Positions 54,099 to 62,841 of a DNA stretch of 64,000 nt are shown here, piece after piece. Positions within the stretch are counted from its first letter, which is position 1. Every line of letters starts with the position of its first letter. Where the stretch lies: NCBI RefSeq assembly GCF_030158815.1, contig NZ_BPFZ01000001.1, positions 124,001 to 188,000 on the forward strand, written 5' to 3'. Made by a program: the position numbers and the translations under genes. Source of the DNA: Candidatus Phycosocius spiralis. Its GTDB lineage: Bacteria; Pseudomonadota; Alphaproteobacteria; Caulobacterales; Aquidulcibacteraceae. The notes below the pieces were generated by a model, which did not search any database, was not told the DNA's origin, and saw only the letters and a list, made by a program, of their open reading frames with translations.

Positions 54099-55460
54099 CT
54101 ACTGTTTATCTTTACCTGGCTTTATCCAACGTAACTTTACATTCACGAATGGGCCGTCTTCATAAAGGCTTTTTGATACATCGCCGGCGCCGATTTCCAG
54201 CCAAACATTTTCATACAGCCTTACACTGTAATTGAGTGAATAACGGAAAAATTTTTCGTCAGTTAGGCCTGACTTGTCGAAGCTTCTCCAGTTATGAGAT
54301 AATGTTATATCTGCTTTCCATGTTTCTTGGGCGAACATCGCTTGTGCTGCAAGGATACCCACATTTGCGTCTGCTTTCATATCCTTTGCATATTCTATTT
54401 CCTGTTTTGGGACCAACTTACCAAACAGGTTTAAGAAGGCAGTTTCTGAAAGTGGGTAGTTATAGCCTACCCAAGCTGACAATCCAGCATCTTTCAAGTT
54501 CCCTAATGAAGTTGAATCGCTATGAAAAGCTTGTCCTACGCCAACATACAAATCAGGTTGCGTTTTAAATGCGTCTCTAAGGATTTCAAAGCACTTCTCC
54601 CTACTGGATTGGGCTGCCGTCATGGCCGGTTTAAATGCCGCCACCTGAGATGGAGCTTGATTGATAATCTCTAAGAGGGTGGCTCCAAAAATGTCTCTAT
54701 CATCTTCTAGGACCCCTTGGTTTTTGAGCCGGTATATAAATTCTTCCTTCAGGGCAGTTGGGGTAATGCCTCCTTGTGCCCTCTCCACCAGTAGAGCAGC
54801 AATTTGCTTTGCAGGAATTTCCAGTTTTAAAGCACTGCTTTCCTTAACGGCATCAGCAAGCCAAATCATATCGGCATTGGTGAGCAACGGGGGAGGCGAT
54901 GTTAAGGGTGCCAAGGCATTCTTGACACAGTCTAGGTGAGCTCTATTCGTTCTTGGGTCTGTATTATCAAAAACACTGGATTGAAACCCTAGGCCAAGTC
55001 TCGCTTTTTTCTCTTTCTCTCCGATCGCGAAACTGAACTGGGACCGCGAAAGCATCCGCTCAAACGCTGAGGTCTTCTGCGGATCCAAGAAATCATCAAT
55101 GGTTCTCTCACGTCCAAAGATTGTCCAATAGGGCTTTAGACTTACGCCGAAGTCTAAAGTTCCATTCCCTGAACCCATATCAACATATAAGTCAGCCCCC
55201 ACGCTACTTCCGACCACGTCGGATCCAGATTTACCGATAACCGCAAAAGCAGGAATCGATGGCAAAGTCCGCGCAATTTCGTAGCGAGGTACGTTTTTCT
55301 CTCCTTCTGAATGAATTTCATACAGTGTGTCGGAGCCAGTTTGAGGTTTCCTTTCGCCAGCTAAGCTCGGAGTCGATAAAGCAGCGCCAAACAGCACAAA
55401 CACAGCAGAAATGAACGTAAGAAATGAAATATTTGCTTTGTAACACTTCCACATCATCAA
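54099..55460 (-). CDS. Orphan exported protein, outer-membrane-type
   Basis: 453-residue protein I do not recognise. It starts with a signal peptide (ISFLTFISAVFVLFGAAL, cleavage near SLAG). The N-terminal third has amphipathic beta strands (LYVDMGSGNGTLDFGVSLKPYW). A helical, charged region follows at about 180-290. The C-terminal third again has alternating strands, including WLEIGAGD and FVNVKLRWIKPG. The layout suits a beta-barrel with a large helical insert or plug. The ATG overlaps the stop of the preceding gene (TGATG), so the two are translationally coupled. Confidence 0.65.
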   Translation of the reverse strand: MMMWKCYKANISFLTFISAVFVLFGAALSTPSLAGERKPQTGSDTLYEIHSEGEKNVPRYEIARTLPSIPAFAVIGKSGSDVVGSSVGADLYVDMGSGNGTLDFGVSLKPYWTIFGRERTIDDFLDPQKTSAFERMLSRSQFSFAIGEKEKKARLGLGFQSSVFDNTDPRTNRAHLDCVKNALAPLTSPPPLLTNADMIWLADAVKESSALKLEIPAKQIAALLVERAQGGITPTALKEEFIYRLKNQGVLEDDRDIFGATLLEIINQAPSQVAAFKPAMTAAQSSREKCFEILRDAFKTQPDLYVGVGQAFHSDSTSLGNLKDAGLSAWVGYNYPLSETAFLNLFGKLVPKQEIEYAKDMKADANVGILAAQAMFAQETWKADITLSHNWRSFDKSGLTDEKFFRYSLNYSVRLYENVWLEIGAGDVSKSLYEDGPFVNVKLRWIKPGKDKQ

Positions 55461-55891
55461 AGTCCTCTGAAGTTAAGAACGACTTGAACATAAAAAATGG
55501 CGGTACTATAGTTACCTGAGATTACTATAGGGCTCCCAGTCCAAGATTTACCAACCGGAAGTATCAGTCTTTGCTCAATCGATGTACGGTCAAATGCAAT
55601 CGCAACGCTGTAAGGCGTGCCTTGTGGAACTGCATTACCTCCCAATGGGGTAACAGCAAGCTTCAATAGGATACTAACGCCATCACCCCCGCCTGCGATA
55701 CTGGCGCTTGGTCGGATTTGGAATGTTGCAGTGCCGAGCCCATTTTGACCCGTGACATTTGTATTATCGGCGCGATAAACGTTTGCGGAAAGTCCGGCAC
55801 CATGGCCCGCTGACATTGTCATTTTAAAAGGCTGCCAAGGAAGCTGATCACGCAAAGCATATTGCAGAATTTTATTCGAAACATCTGACAT
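55457..55891 (-). CDS. Orphan small protein coupled to the outer-membrane-type gene
   Basis: 144-residue protein with no signal peptide or membrane segment. It begins MSDVSNKILQYALRD and is rich in Gly, Ala and beta-forming residues in the middle (GLGTATFQIRPSASIAGGG). It ends VQVVLNFRGL. No family recognised. Its stop is coupled to the next gene. A beta-sandwich fold is plausible by composition only. Cytoplasmic unless exported by a non-classical route. Confidence 0.6.
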   Translation of the reverse strand: MSDVSNKILQYALRDQLPWQPFKMTMSAGHGAGLSANVYRADNTNVTGQNGLGTATFQIRPSASIAGGGDGVSILLKLAVTPLGGNAVPQGTPYSVAIAFDRTSIEQRLILPVGKSWTGSPIVISGNYSTAIFYVQVVLNFRGL

Positions 55892-56090
55892 TGGTAGATT
55901 CTTTCAAAATAACCAATAGTTACAACACACTATGCAAATCTAAGCAGCATAAATGTTGCTTGGTAGGTAACAAAGGTTACTCAAATCTACTCAATTTATT
56001 ATATCCGTCAAACTGAAAAACAATTATAGGTACTAAACGTGTTACCTTTCCAGAAGTTGGAAACCTCTTGCTTTAATTGTTCGCCCCTCT
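55892..56090. other. AT-rich leader of the orphan pair
   Basis: This 199-bp stretch between metH part 2 and the orphan pair contains two TATAAT sequences on the minus strand and repeated GTAAC/GTTAC half-sites, including GTAAC-4-GTTAC near 55966. A 6-bp inverted repeat (TTTCCA-5-TGGAAA, 56047-56063) lies next to metH. Operators are possible; no -35 is convincing. Confidence 0.3.
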
Positions 56091-58775
56091 TCAAACCCCC
56101 GCCATTACCTTTGCAACCATCATAGGATCGTAGGCCAAAATCGGCGCTAGCCAACGCTCGATATCGCTTAGCTCCATCCCTTTGCGGATCGCATATTCAC
56201 AGACTTGATCGCGATCAATGCGGCCGACACCAAAATATTCCGCTGCTGGATGGCTGAAATAAAGCCCGCTGACGGACGAGCCGGGAAGCATCGCCATGCT
56301 CTCGGTGAGCTGCATACCAATTTTTGCTTCTGCATCCAAGATACGGAATAATTGCTGTTTTTCGGTATGATCAGGCTGCGCGGGATAGCCAGGTGCCGGG
56401 CGAATGCCGCGGTATTTTTCAGCCAAGATATCGTCAACACTTAGCTGCTCATTGGGTGCATAGCCCCAATATTCCCGACGCACCAATTCATGCATGCGCT
56501 CCGCCAAGGCTTCGGCCAGGCGGTCGCATAGCGCCTGGAATAAAATTGCCGAATAATCATCATTTGCTTCTTTAAAGGCCATAGTTCGTTCGCGTTCACC
56601 GTGTCCGGCGGTGACGGCAAAACCACCTAACCAGTCGTCATGGCCTTCAGGGGCGACAAAATCCGCAAGCGCTAAATTGGCACTGCCCTCACCCTTAATC
56701 ATCTGTTGACGCAGGGTGTGGAACGTGGCCTCGCGGTGCTGGCGGCAGTCATCGTGCCAAAGTGCAATATCATCGCCGACACGGTTAGCCGGCCAAAACC
56801 CAATGACGGCTTTGGCTGTGACCCATTTTTCAGCAACCATTTTGTCCAGCATGGCGCAGGCATCGGCATAAAGGGGCTTAGCAGCCTCACCGACAATCTC
56901 GTCTTCCAGAATGGCCGGGAAGCGGCCATGCAATTCCCAAGTCGCAAAAAACGGGGTCCAGTCGATCAGGCCAACAAGATCGTCCAAGGGATAATCTTCA
57001 AACACGCGCGTGCCCAAAAAGGACGGCTTAGGTGGCTGGTAAGACTTGAAATCAAGCTTCAAGCCATTCGCGCGGGCGGCTTCAAGGGTAGCGCGTGGGC
57101 GCTTATCTTGGCCAGCAAAGTGGGCCAAACGGGCCCGTTCTTGATCTTCGCGGGTTTCCTGAATGAAGTCTTGACGGTCGTCACCCAATAGCTTTTGGAC
57201 GACGGGTACAGCACGGCTTGCGTCGGGTACATAAAGAACTGGGCCCTTGTAATTGGGTGCGATTTTGACGGCCGTATGGGTGCGTGATGTTGTGGCCCCG
57301 CCGATCAGCAAAGGCATATCGCCAAAGCCTTGACGCTCCATCTCGCTGGCAACCCAGCACATCTCATCCAAGGACGGCGTGATCAGACCAGACAGGCCGA
57401 TGATGTCGCACTTATGCTCGCGCGCGGCTTCAAGAATTTTCTCGCAGCTCACCATGACGCCCAAGTCCACAACGTCAAAGCCGTTACATTGCAGAACGAC
57501 CCCAACAATGTTTTTGCCAATGTCATGTACGTCGCCCTTGACGGTGGCCATCAGCACTTTGCCCGCAGCTTGATCTTGCGTGCCCAAGCGCTGCTTTTCT
57601 TCTTCCATATAAGGCAAGAGATGAGCCACAGCTTGTTTCATCACGCGGGCGGATTTAACCACTTGGGGCAAAAACATCTTACCAGTGCCAAATAGGTCCC
57701 CCACCACATTCATCCCGTCCATCAACGGGCCTTCAATCACATGCAGTGGTCTATCGGCTTCCAAGCGTGCGGCTTCGGTGTCTTCAACGATAAACTCGGT
57801 AATGCCATGTACCAGGGAGTGGGACAAACGTTCCCGTACCGGGGCTTGCCGCCACGATAGGTCCTTAACTGCCGCCTTTTGCCCCTCTTTACCGCGATAG
57901 ATTTCAGCCGTGTCCAACAAACGCTCAGTCGAATCTGCGCGACGATTTAAAATGACGTCCTCGCAACGCTCGCGAAGTTCTGGGTCAATGGAATCGTAAA
58001 CCGCCAATTGCCCAGCATTGACGATCCCCATATCCATGCCTGCCTTAATAGCATGGTAAAGGAAAACCGCATGCATGGCTTCGCGTACGGGTTCATTCCC
58101 TCGGAATGAGAAGGAAACGTTGGAAACCCCGCCAGAAACATGGGCATGGGGTAAGGTTTCACGAATGATCCGCGTCGCTTCAATAAAGGCGACCCCATAA
58201 TCATTATGCTCTTCAATCCCTGTAGCGACCGCAAAGATATTGGGGTCAAAAATGATTTCTTCTGGCGGGAAGTCGAGCTTGTCGCGCAAGAGATTATAGG
58301 CGCGGGTGCAGATTTGGACCTTACGGTCAACAGTGTCTGCTTGGCCCAGCTCATCAAACGCCATGACCACCGCCGCAGCGCCATAGCGCCTTACTTTTTT
58401 GGCTTGCTCTAAAAATAGGGCTTCACCCTCTTTCATCGAGATGGAGTTTACGATCGGCTTGCCTTGGGTGCATTTAAGACCTGCTTCAATGATGTCCCAT
58501 TTCGAGCTGTCGATCATCAAAGGCACTTTAGCGATATCGGGCTCAACCGAAATCAGGTTCAAGAAGGTCGTCATCGCCTTGACGCCATCAATCAGTGCCG
58601 CATCCATATTGATGTCGAGTACATTGGCGCCACTCTCAACCTGCTGGAGCGCAATCGCCAATGCAGCGGTATAATCATCATTCTCGATGAGCTTACGAAA
58701 TTTCGCCGAACCGGTCACATTGGTTCGTTCGCCAACGATAACGAAATTTGCGAAGGGGTTAACCGAGGAGGTCAT
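56091..58775 (-). CDS. metH: Methionine synthase, folate/cobalamin/reactivation part
   Basis: 894-residue second half of a split cobalamin-dependent methionine synthase. In order: pterin-binding domain (about 5-290; [13 protein letters not shown]), cap and B12-binding domains (about 300-540) with GDVHDIGKN carrying the lower-ligand histidine near residue 416, and the SAM-dependent reactivation domain (about 560-890; [15 protein letters not shown]). The homocysteine-binding half is a separate gene at 59318-60388. The ATG at 58775 is preferred over GTG 58781 by its spacing from AAGAAAAG. Together they make methionine from homocysteine and methyl-THF. Confidence 0.94.
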   Translation of the reverse strand: MTSSVNPFANFVIVGERTNVTGSAKFRKLIENDDYTAALAIALQQVESGANVLDINMDAALIDGVKAMTTFLNLISVEPDIAKVPLMIDSSKWDIIEAGLKCTQGKPIVNSISMKEGEALFLEQAKKVRRYGAAAVVMAFDELGQADTVDRKVQICTRAYNLLRDKLDFPPEEIIFDPNIFAVATGIEEHNDYGVAFIEATRIIRETLPHAHVSGGVSNVSFSFRGNEPVREAMHAVFLYHAIKAGMDMGIVNAGQLAVYDSIDPELRERCEDVILNRRADSTERLLDTAEIYRGKEGQKAAVKDLSWRQAPVRERLSHSLVHGITEFIVEDTEAARLEADRPLHVIEGPLMDGMNVVGDLFGTGKMFLPQVVKSARVMKQAVAHLLPYMEEEKQRLGTQDQAAGKVLMATVKGDVHDIGKNIVGVVLQCNGFDVVDLGVMVSCEKILEAAREHKCDIIGLSGLITPSLDEMCWVASEMERQGFGDMPLLIGGATTSRTHTAVKIAPNYKGPVLYVPDASRAVPVVQKLLGDDRQDFIQETREDQERARLAHFAGQDKRPRATLEAARANGLKLDFKSYQPPKPSFLGTRVFEDYPLDDLVGLIDWTPFFATWELHGRFPAILEDEIVGEAAKPLYADACAMLDKMVAEKWVTAKAVIGFWPANRVGDDIALWHDDCRQHREATFHTLRQQMIKGEGSANLALADFVAPEGHDDWLGGFAVTAGHGERERTMAFKEANDDYSAILFQALCDRLAEALAERMHELVRREYWGYAPNEQLSVDDILAEKYRGIRPAPGYPAQPDHTEKQQLFRILDAEAKIGMQLTESMAMLPGSSVSGLYFSHPAAEYFGVGRIDRDQVCEYAIRKGMELSDIERWLAPILAYDPMMVAKVMAGV

Positions 58776-58805
58776 TGGCACACTTTTCTTAAGATTTAAT
58801 GGCGT

Positions 58806-59234
58806 TTAGCGCTTGGACGGAAGGATATCTAAAAGTTTAAGAACAGAGGCTCGCCAAGCTTTGAAGTCAGCGGGATCCGCTTCTTGCCAAAGCTGAAAGA
58901 GCTCACTGCTTTTTGAGATCACCGCAGTCAAAGCACTTCTGGCTTGGGCTGCTAAGCCGCCAGTTGGAGCAGGAAGCCTTTCAATGATCATAATTATTCG
59001 CTTCGGCAAGCCTAGCGACGTAGGTCCCTGTGGCGTCGCTGTAAGTAGCTTGCCCGCGAAGACGGCTGAAGCCGCAATTGCGATTGATCCAACATCTACC
59101 TCCAAATAATCGCCGCCAGCCACTGCTGCGGAAAGGGCCATCGATATGATCTCCCAGCTCGGGGCCGCCTCTAATTCGATTGCCCAATCCATTGCATCAT
59201 CATTTTCGAAATACCCAGTTCCCCACGCGCCCAT
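58806..59234 (-). CDS. DUF4259-family protein
   Basis: 142-residue protein beginning MGAWGTGYFENDDAMDW, the signature of the DUF4259 family. The rest is mainly helical. The family is of unknown function; some members lie in polymorphic-toxin immunity loci as I recall. The start at 59234 is fixed by TGGAGT 7 bases upstream; the longer frame reaches into metH part 1. It lies between the two metH halves on the same strand, 83 bp after one and 30 bp before the other, so it is likely cotranscribed with them. Confidence 0.85.
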   Translation of the reverse strand: MGAWGTGYFENDDAMDWAIELEAAPSWEIISMALSAAVAGGDYLEVDVGSIAIAASAVFAGKLLTATPQGPTSLGLPKRIIMIIERLPAPTGGLAAQARSALTAVISKSSELFQLWQEADPADFKAWRASVLKLLDILPSKR

Positions 59235-59317
59235 TTCTCGACTCCAAAAGATGTCTTTGAATTTCCATGAAACAGCACTTCGAAGTTTAACAGCTAAGGC
59301 TGATTGCAACACTAATC

Positions 59318-60388
59318 TCACGCTGCTGCGGTAAAGGGTTCAAGGCCTGAAAGCCTTAAAGCGGTTGGTATGGCCGGCGCAACCCTGGGCTTGCCTTGGC
59401 TAGCTGCGTGCGCGATATGGCGGATGTGGTCGGGTGTCGTCCCACAACATCCACCCATGACATTTACAAGGCCTTCTTGCGCCCATGGCGTCATGGTTTG
59501 GCACATGTCGTCGGGGCTCTCATCATAGCCGCCAAAGGCGTTTGGCAAGCCCGCATTGGGATAGACTGAGACTTTACACGTCGCCACGCGCGCCAGTTCG
59601 GCCACAAACGGGCGCATTTCAATGGGGCCAAGTGCGCAATTGAGGCCTATCGACCATGGCGATACGTGGCGCACGGCATTCCAAAAGGCTTCAACCGTTT
59701 GACCTGACAACGTGCGACCAGAACGGTCGGTAATCGTGCCCGACACCATGACAGGAACCGCCTCACCGCGTTCCTCTAGCACCTCACTAATGGCGTAAAG
59801 GGCGGCCTTGGCGACTAAGGTATCGAAGATCGTTTCAACCATCAAAAAATCAACGCCGCCGTCTAGAAGGCCGATGGTTTGCTCGCGATACGCAATCACC
59901 ATTTCATCAAAAGATGCAGCACGATAGCTTGGATCATTCACATCTGGTGAGAGCGATAAGGTCTTGTTCGTCGGCCCAATGGAGCCAACAACAGCGCATG
60001 GACGCTCTGCTGTTTCAAACTTATCACAAGCTGAGCGCGCTACTTTGGCAGCAGCAAGATTAAGCTCATACACAAGTGGTTCCAGCGCATAATCGGCCTG
60101 ACTGATTGTGGTCGCATTAAAGCTATTGGTGGAGATTAGATCCGCCCCTGCCGTCAAAAAAGCCTCGTGAATACCCGCAATCAGATCAGGCTTGGTAATC
60201 ACCAATAGATCATTATTGCCCTTTAAAGGGTGGCTATGCTCGCCAAAGCGGTCACCGCGAAAATCGTCTTCTTCCAGTTTATAGGACTGGATCATGGTGC
60301 CCATCGCACCATCGAGAATTAAAATACGTTCACGTGCAATGTTTTCGATCTTATCGAAGCGTTCTTGGCGACTTTGAAAAATACTCAT
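59318..60388 (-). CDS. metH: Methionine synthase, homocysteine-binding part
   Basis: 356-residue first half of split methionine synthase. N-terminal ILILDGAMGTMIQSYKLEE, then the zinc cysteines in IGLNCALGP and VMGGCCGTTPDHI. It binds homocysteine thiolate. The start at 60388 overlaps the metF stop (ATGA). The partner gene follows after a DUF4259 gene. Confidence 0.95.
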   Translation of the reverse strand: MSIFQSRQERFDKIENIARERILILDGAMGTMIQSYKLEEDDFRGDRFGEHSHPLKGNNDLLVITKPDLIAGIHEAFLTAGADLISTNSFNATTISQADYALEPLVYELNLAAAKVARSACDKFETAERPCAVVGSIGPTNKTLSLSPDVNDPSYRAASFDEMVIAYREQTIGLLDGGVDFLMVETIFDTLVAKAALYAISEVLEERGEAVPVMVSGTITDRSGRTLSGQTVEAFWNAVRHVSPWSIGLNCALGPIEMRPFVAELARVATCKVSVYPNAGLPNAFGGYDESPDDMCQTMTPWAQEGLVNVMGGCCGTTPDHIRHIAHAASQGKPRVAPAIPTALRLSGLEPFTAAA

Positions 60389-61257
60389 GCTGCGTCCTGG
60401 TCTTGAGAAGGGATCTTTATGCCGAGACGTCGGCACGTTGCTAAAGCTAATTCTGCGCGATTAAGCGTATAAAAATGAAACCGATCGACGCCTTCATTTT
60501 GCAGCTTCAGGCATAAATCTGCGGCAACCGAAGCTGCAACCATGTCGCGAACATCTGGGGTTTGATCCAGGCCTTCAAAGGCTTGGGCAAACCAATCCGG
60601 TACCGATGTGCCCGTCGCCCCTGCCATACGCAGATAACCAGATACGTTGCCTACGGCCATGATTCCAGGAAGAAGCGGTATCGTGATGCCTGCCTTCGTC
60701 GCCGCATCACGAAAGCGCAAATAAGGCTCGCCCTCGCAAAAAAACTGGCTAATACCACGCGTAGCACCCGCATCAATTTTAGCTTTTAGGACGTCAATAT
60801 CGTGGCTCAAGCTTGGGCTTTCAGGATGTTTTTCTGGGTAAAAGCTCACCGACACTTCAAAATCGCCAATGCGTTTGGCGGCCGCTGTGACTTCGGTGGC
60901 ATTGCGATAGCCATCTGGATGGGCTTTGAACGTCGTGCCCACACCTTCTGGCGGATCGCCACGCAAGGCAACAATATGACGCACGCCCGCATCCCAATAG
61001 GCTTGCAAAACAGCGTCAACTTCGGCCTTTGAGGCCGCCACACAGGTAAGATGGGCCGCAGGCTGAAGGCTTGTCTCCTCCAATACGCGCTTGACGGTTC
61101 GGTGCGTCCTTTCACGGGTGGAGCCGCCTGCCCCATAAGTGACGGAGACAAAATCAGGTGCCAAAGGTGCCAGCTTAGAGATCGCGTCCCATAATTTAAC
61201 TTCCATCGCCTCGGTCTTGGGCGGAAAGAATTCAAAGGAAATGGCTAAATCAACCAT
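60385..61257 (-). CDS. metF: Methylenetetrahydrofolate reductase
   Basis: 290-residue flavoprotein producing 5-methyl-THF for methionine synthase. Motifs: ISFEFFPPKTEAME, VTYGAGGSTRERT, HIVALRGDPPEG and the FAD region TRGISQFFCEG. The ATG at 61257 shares one base with the stop of the upstream regulator (TGATG). The end overlaps metH part 1. Confidence 0.95.
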   Translation of the reverse strand: MVDLAISFEFFPPKTEAMEVKLWDAISKLAPLAPDFVSVTYGAGGSTRERTHRTVKRVLEETSLQPAAHLTCVAASKAEVDAVLQAYWDAGVRHIVALRGDPPEGVGTTFKAHPDGYRNATEVTAAAKRIGDFEVSVSFYPEKHPESPSLSHDIDVLKAKIDAGATRGISQFFCEGEPYLRFRDAATKAGITIPLLPGIMAVGNVSGYLRMAGATGTSVPDWFAQAFEGLDQTPDVRDMVAASVAADLCLKLQNEGVDRFHFYTLNRAELALATCRRLGIKIPSQDQDAA

Positions 61258-62246
61258 CACGCAATCCTTGGTTCTTTGATTTTTACGTAATCTCGATTCC
61301 GCACCGCTTTCGGGTCTGTCGCTTTCCAAATCGTGACCGCAAGACCTGTTTCGCCAGCAACCGGTGCCACATGCTCCACCGAAAGAGTGGCAAGGCCAGC
61401 TTGTTCACACCAGTCCATCACTTCTTGATCGCCAAATCCTAACCGCCTATGGGCATGGCGTTCACGCAATTCTTCAAACCCATGTGGCGCAAAGTCTGCA
61501 ATCAGCAAGGTCCCGCCTGGCTTTAGAATGCGCGCCGCTTCTTTGATCGCCAAAAAAGGCTCAGGCAAATAGTGCAGAACTTGGTGGATAGTCACCAAAT
61601 CGGCGCTGGCATCATCATAGGGTAAGCCCAAAATATCAGCTTGGCGGACCGAAGCCTGCCCACTGCCAGAATTATCCAGCCGCGCCCGGGCCAAGGCTAA
61701 CATTTTGCGGCTGGTATCCACACCTTCAGAGCGTTTCGCTTGGCCGGCAAACAATTCAATCATGCGACCGGTGCCAGAGCCTAAATCAATGTGTAAATCA
61801 AAGCGTTGATCGGTTACAATCTTGGTTAAAGCAGCTTCAACCGCCGCTTCTGGCTGATGCAAACGACGCAATGCATTCCATTCATCAGCTGCCGTTTCAA
61901 AATAGGCGCGCGCCAATTCTTCGCGTTGGGCTTGAACTTGGGCTAATCGATCTTGATCGCGCATCAACACGATATCGTCTTTGGGCATTTCTTCCAGTAT
62001 GGCGCGCACTATACGTCCTGCCACTCGATCCGTGTTTAACCGGAAAAACACCCAAGCCCCTTCAGGACGACGTTCTAACAAGCCTGCTTCGGCCAATAAT
62101 TTCAAATGCCTAGAGACTCTAGGTTGGCTTTGATTGAGGACAGTTGACATTTCCCCAGCCGCTAGCTCACCGCGGGCTAACAGAACAAGGATGCGCATTC
62201 GGGTTGGCTCCCCAATGGCGCGCACAATATCAACAATCTGGTCCAT
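61257..62246 (-). CDS. ArsR-family regulator fused to a SAM-dependent methyltransferase domain
   Basis: 329-residue fusion. Residues 1-90 form an ArsR winged helix (VRAIGEPTRMRILVLLARGE, QSQPRVSRHLKLLAEAGLL). Residues 130-300 form a class I methyltransferase with SAM motif IDLGSGTGRMIELFAG and motif LKPGGTLLIADF. It heads the metF-metH operon. This matches the regulators described as SahR, which sense S-adenosylhomocysteine and control the methionine cycle; I infer that role from architecture and place. ATG 62246 has AGGAG 7 bases upstream, better than ATG 62261. A large dyad lies directly upstream. Confidence 0.88.
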   Translation of the reverse strand: MDQIVDIVRAIGEPTRMRILVLLARGELAAGEMSTVLNQSQPRVSRHLKLLAEAGLLERRPEGAWVFFRLNTDRVAGRIVRAILEEMPKDDIVLMRDQDRLAQVQAQREELARAYFETAADEWNALRRLHQPEAAVEAALTKIVTDQRFDLHIDLGSGTGRMIELFAGQAKRSEGVDTSRKMLALARARLDNSGSGQASVRQADILGLPYDDASADLVTIHQVLHYLPEPFLAIKEAARILKPGGTLLIADFAPHGFEELRERHAHRRLGFGDQEVMDWCEQAGLATLSVEHVAPVAGETGLAVTIWKATDPKAVRNRDYVKIKEPRIA

Positions 62247-62256
62247 ACTTGCTCCT

Positions 62257-62288
62257 AACATATAGATATAAACATATCTTTATATGTT
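62257..62288 (-). promoter_or_regulatory. Dyad operator of the methionine operon
   Basis: Nested inverted repeats just upstream of the ribosome-binding site of the ArsR-type gene. Inner arms GATAT (62265-62269) and ATATC (62274-62278) are separated by AAAC; outer arms AACATATA (62257-62264) and TATATGTT (62281-62288) are perfect complements, offset by two bases. This is the size and form of an ArsR-family binding site. Autoregulation of the operon is inferred; rnhA diverges 74 bp away. Confidence 0.6.
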
Positions 62289-62361
62289 CTGGCAAGGACT
62301 TTCTGCGCATAGCCTATCGTGGGGTCTTTGCGGTTAAGTCATTCGCCCATAAATATAAGCT

Positions 62362-62820
62362 ATGAGACAATCACCGCCCATCATAGGCACTGTAGTCATT
62401 TATACAGATGGGGCATGTTCTGGAAACCCTGGACCTGGCGGTTGGGGTGCTATTTTACAGTTTAATGGCACGGAAAAGGAAATCTTTGGCGGGGAAGCCC
62501 AAACCACCAACAATCGGATGGAGTTGATGGCCGCCATCCAAGCGCTTGAAAGCCTCAGGCGCCCATGTAACGTCATAGTGGTGACGGACAGCCAATATGT
62601 CAAAAAAGGCATTACAGAGTGGATCCATGGCTGGAAAAAGCGTCACTGGCGCAAGGCAGATGGCAAGCCCGTAATCAACGCCGATCTATGGCAACGCTTG
62701 GAGGAAGCCTGTAAGGCGCACACGCTTGAATGGCGCTGGGTACGCGGCCACACGGGTGAGGTTATGAATGAACGCGCCGATCACTTAGCCCGCCAAGGCA
62801 CTTTGTCCGTAAAGACCTAG
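62362..62820 (+). CDS. rnhA: Ribonuclease HI
   Basis: 152-residue endonuclease that cuts RNA in RNA:DNA hybrids. The active-site carboxylates are in [29 protein letters not shown] and VVTDSQYV, with the final Asp in NERADHLAR and the histidine loop WVRGHTGEV. The basic protrusion [16 protein letters not shown] is present. Start ATG 62362. Confidence 0.97.
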   Translation: MRQSPPIIGTVVIYTDGACSGNPGPGGWGAILQFNGTEKEIFGGEAQTTNNRMELMAAIQALESLRRPCNVIVVTDSQYVKKGITEWIHGWKKRHWRKADGKPVINADLWQRLEEACKAHTLEWRWVRGHTGEVMNERADHLARQGTLSVKT

Positions 62821-62841
62821 AAGCTTGGAACCCCAGCCCGA

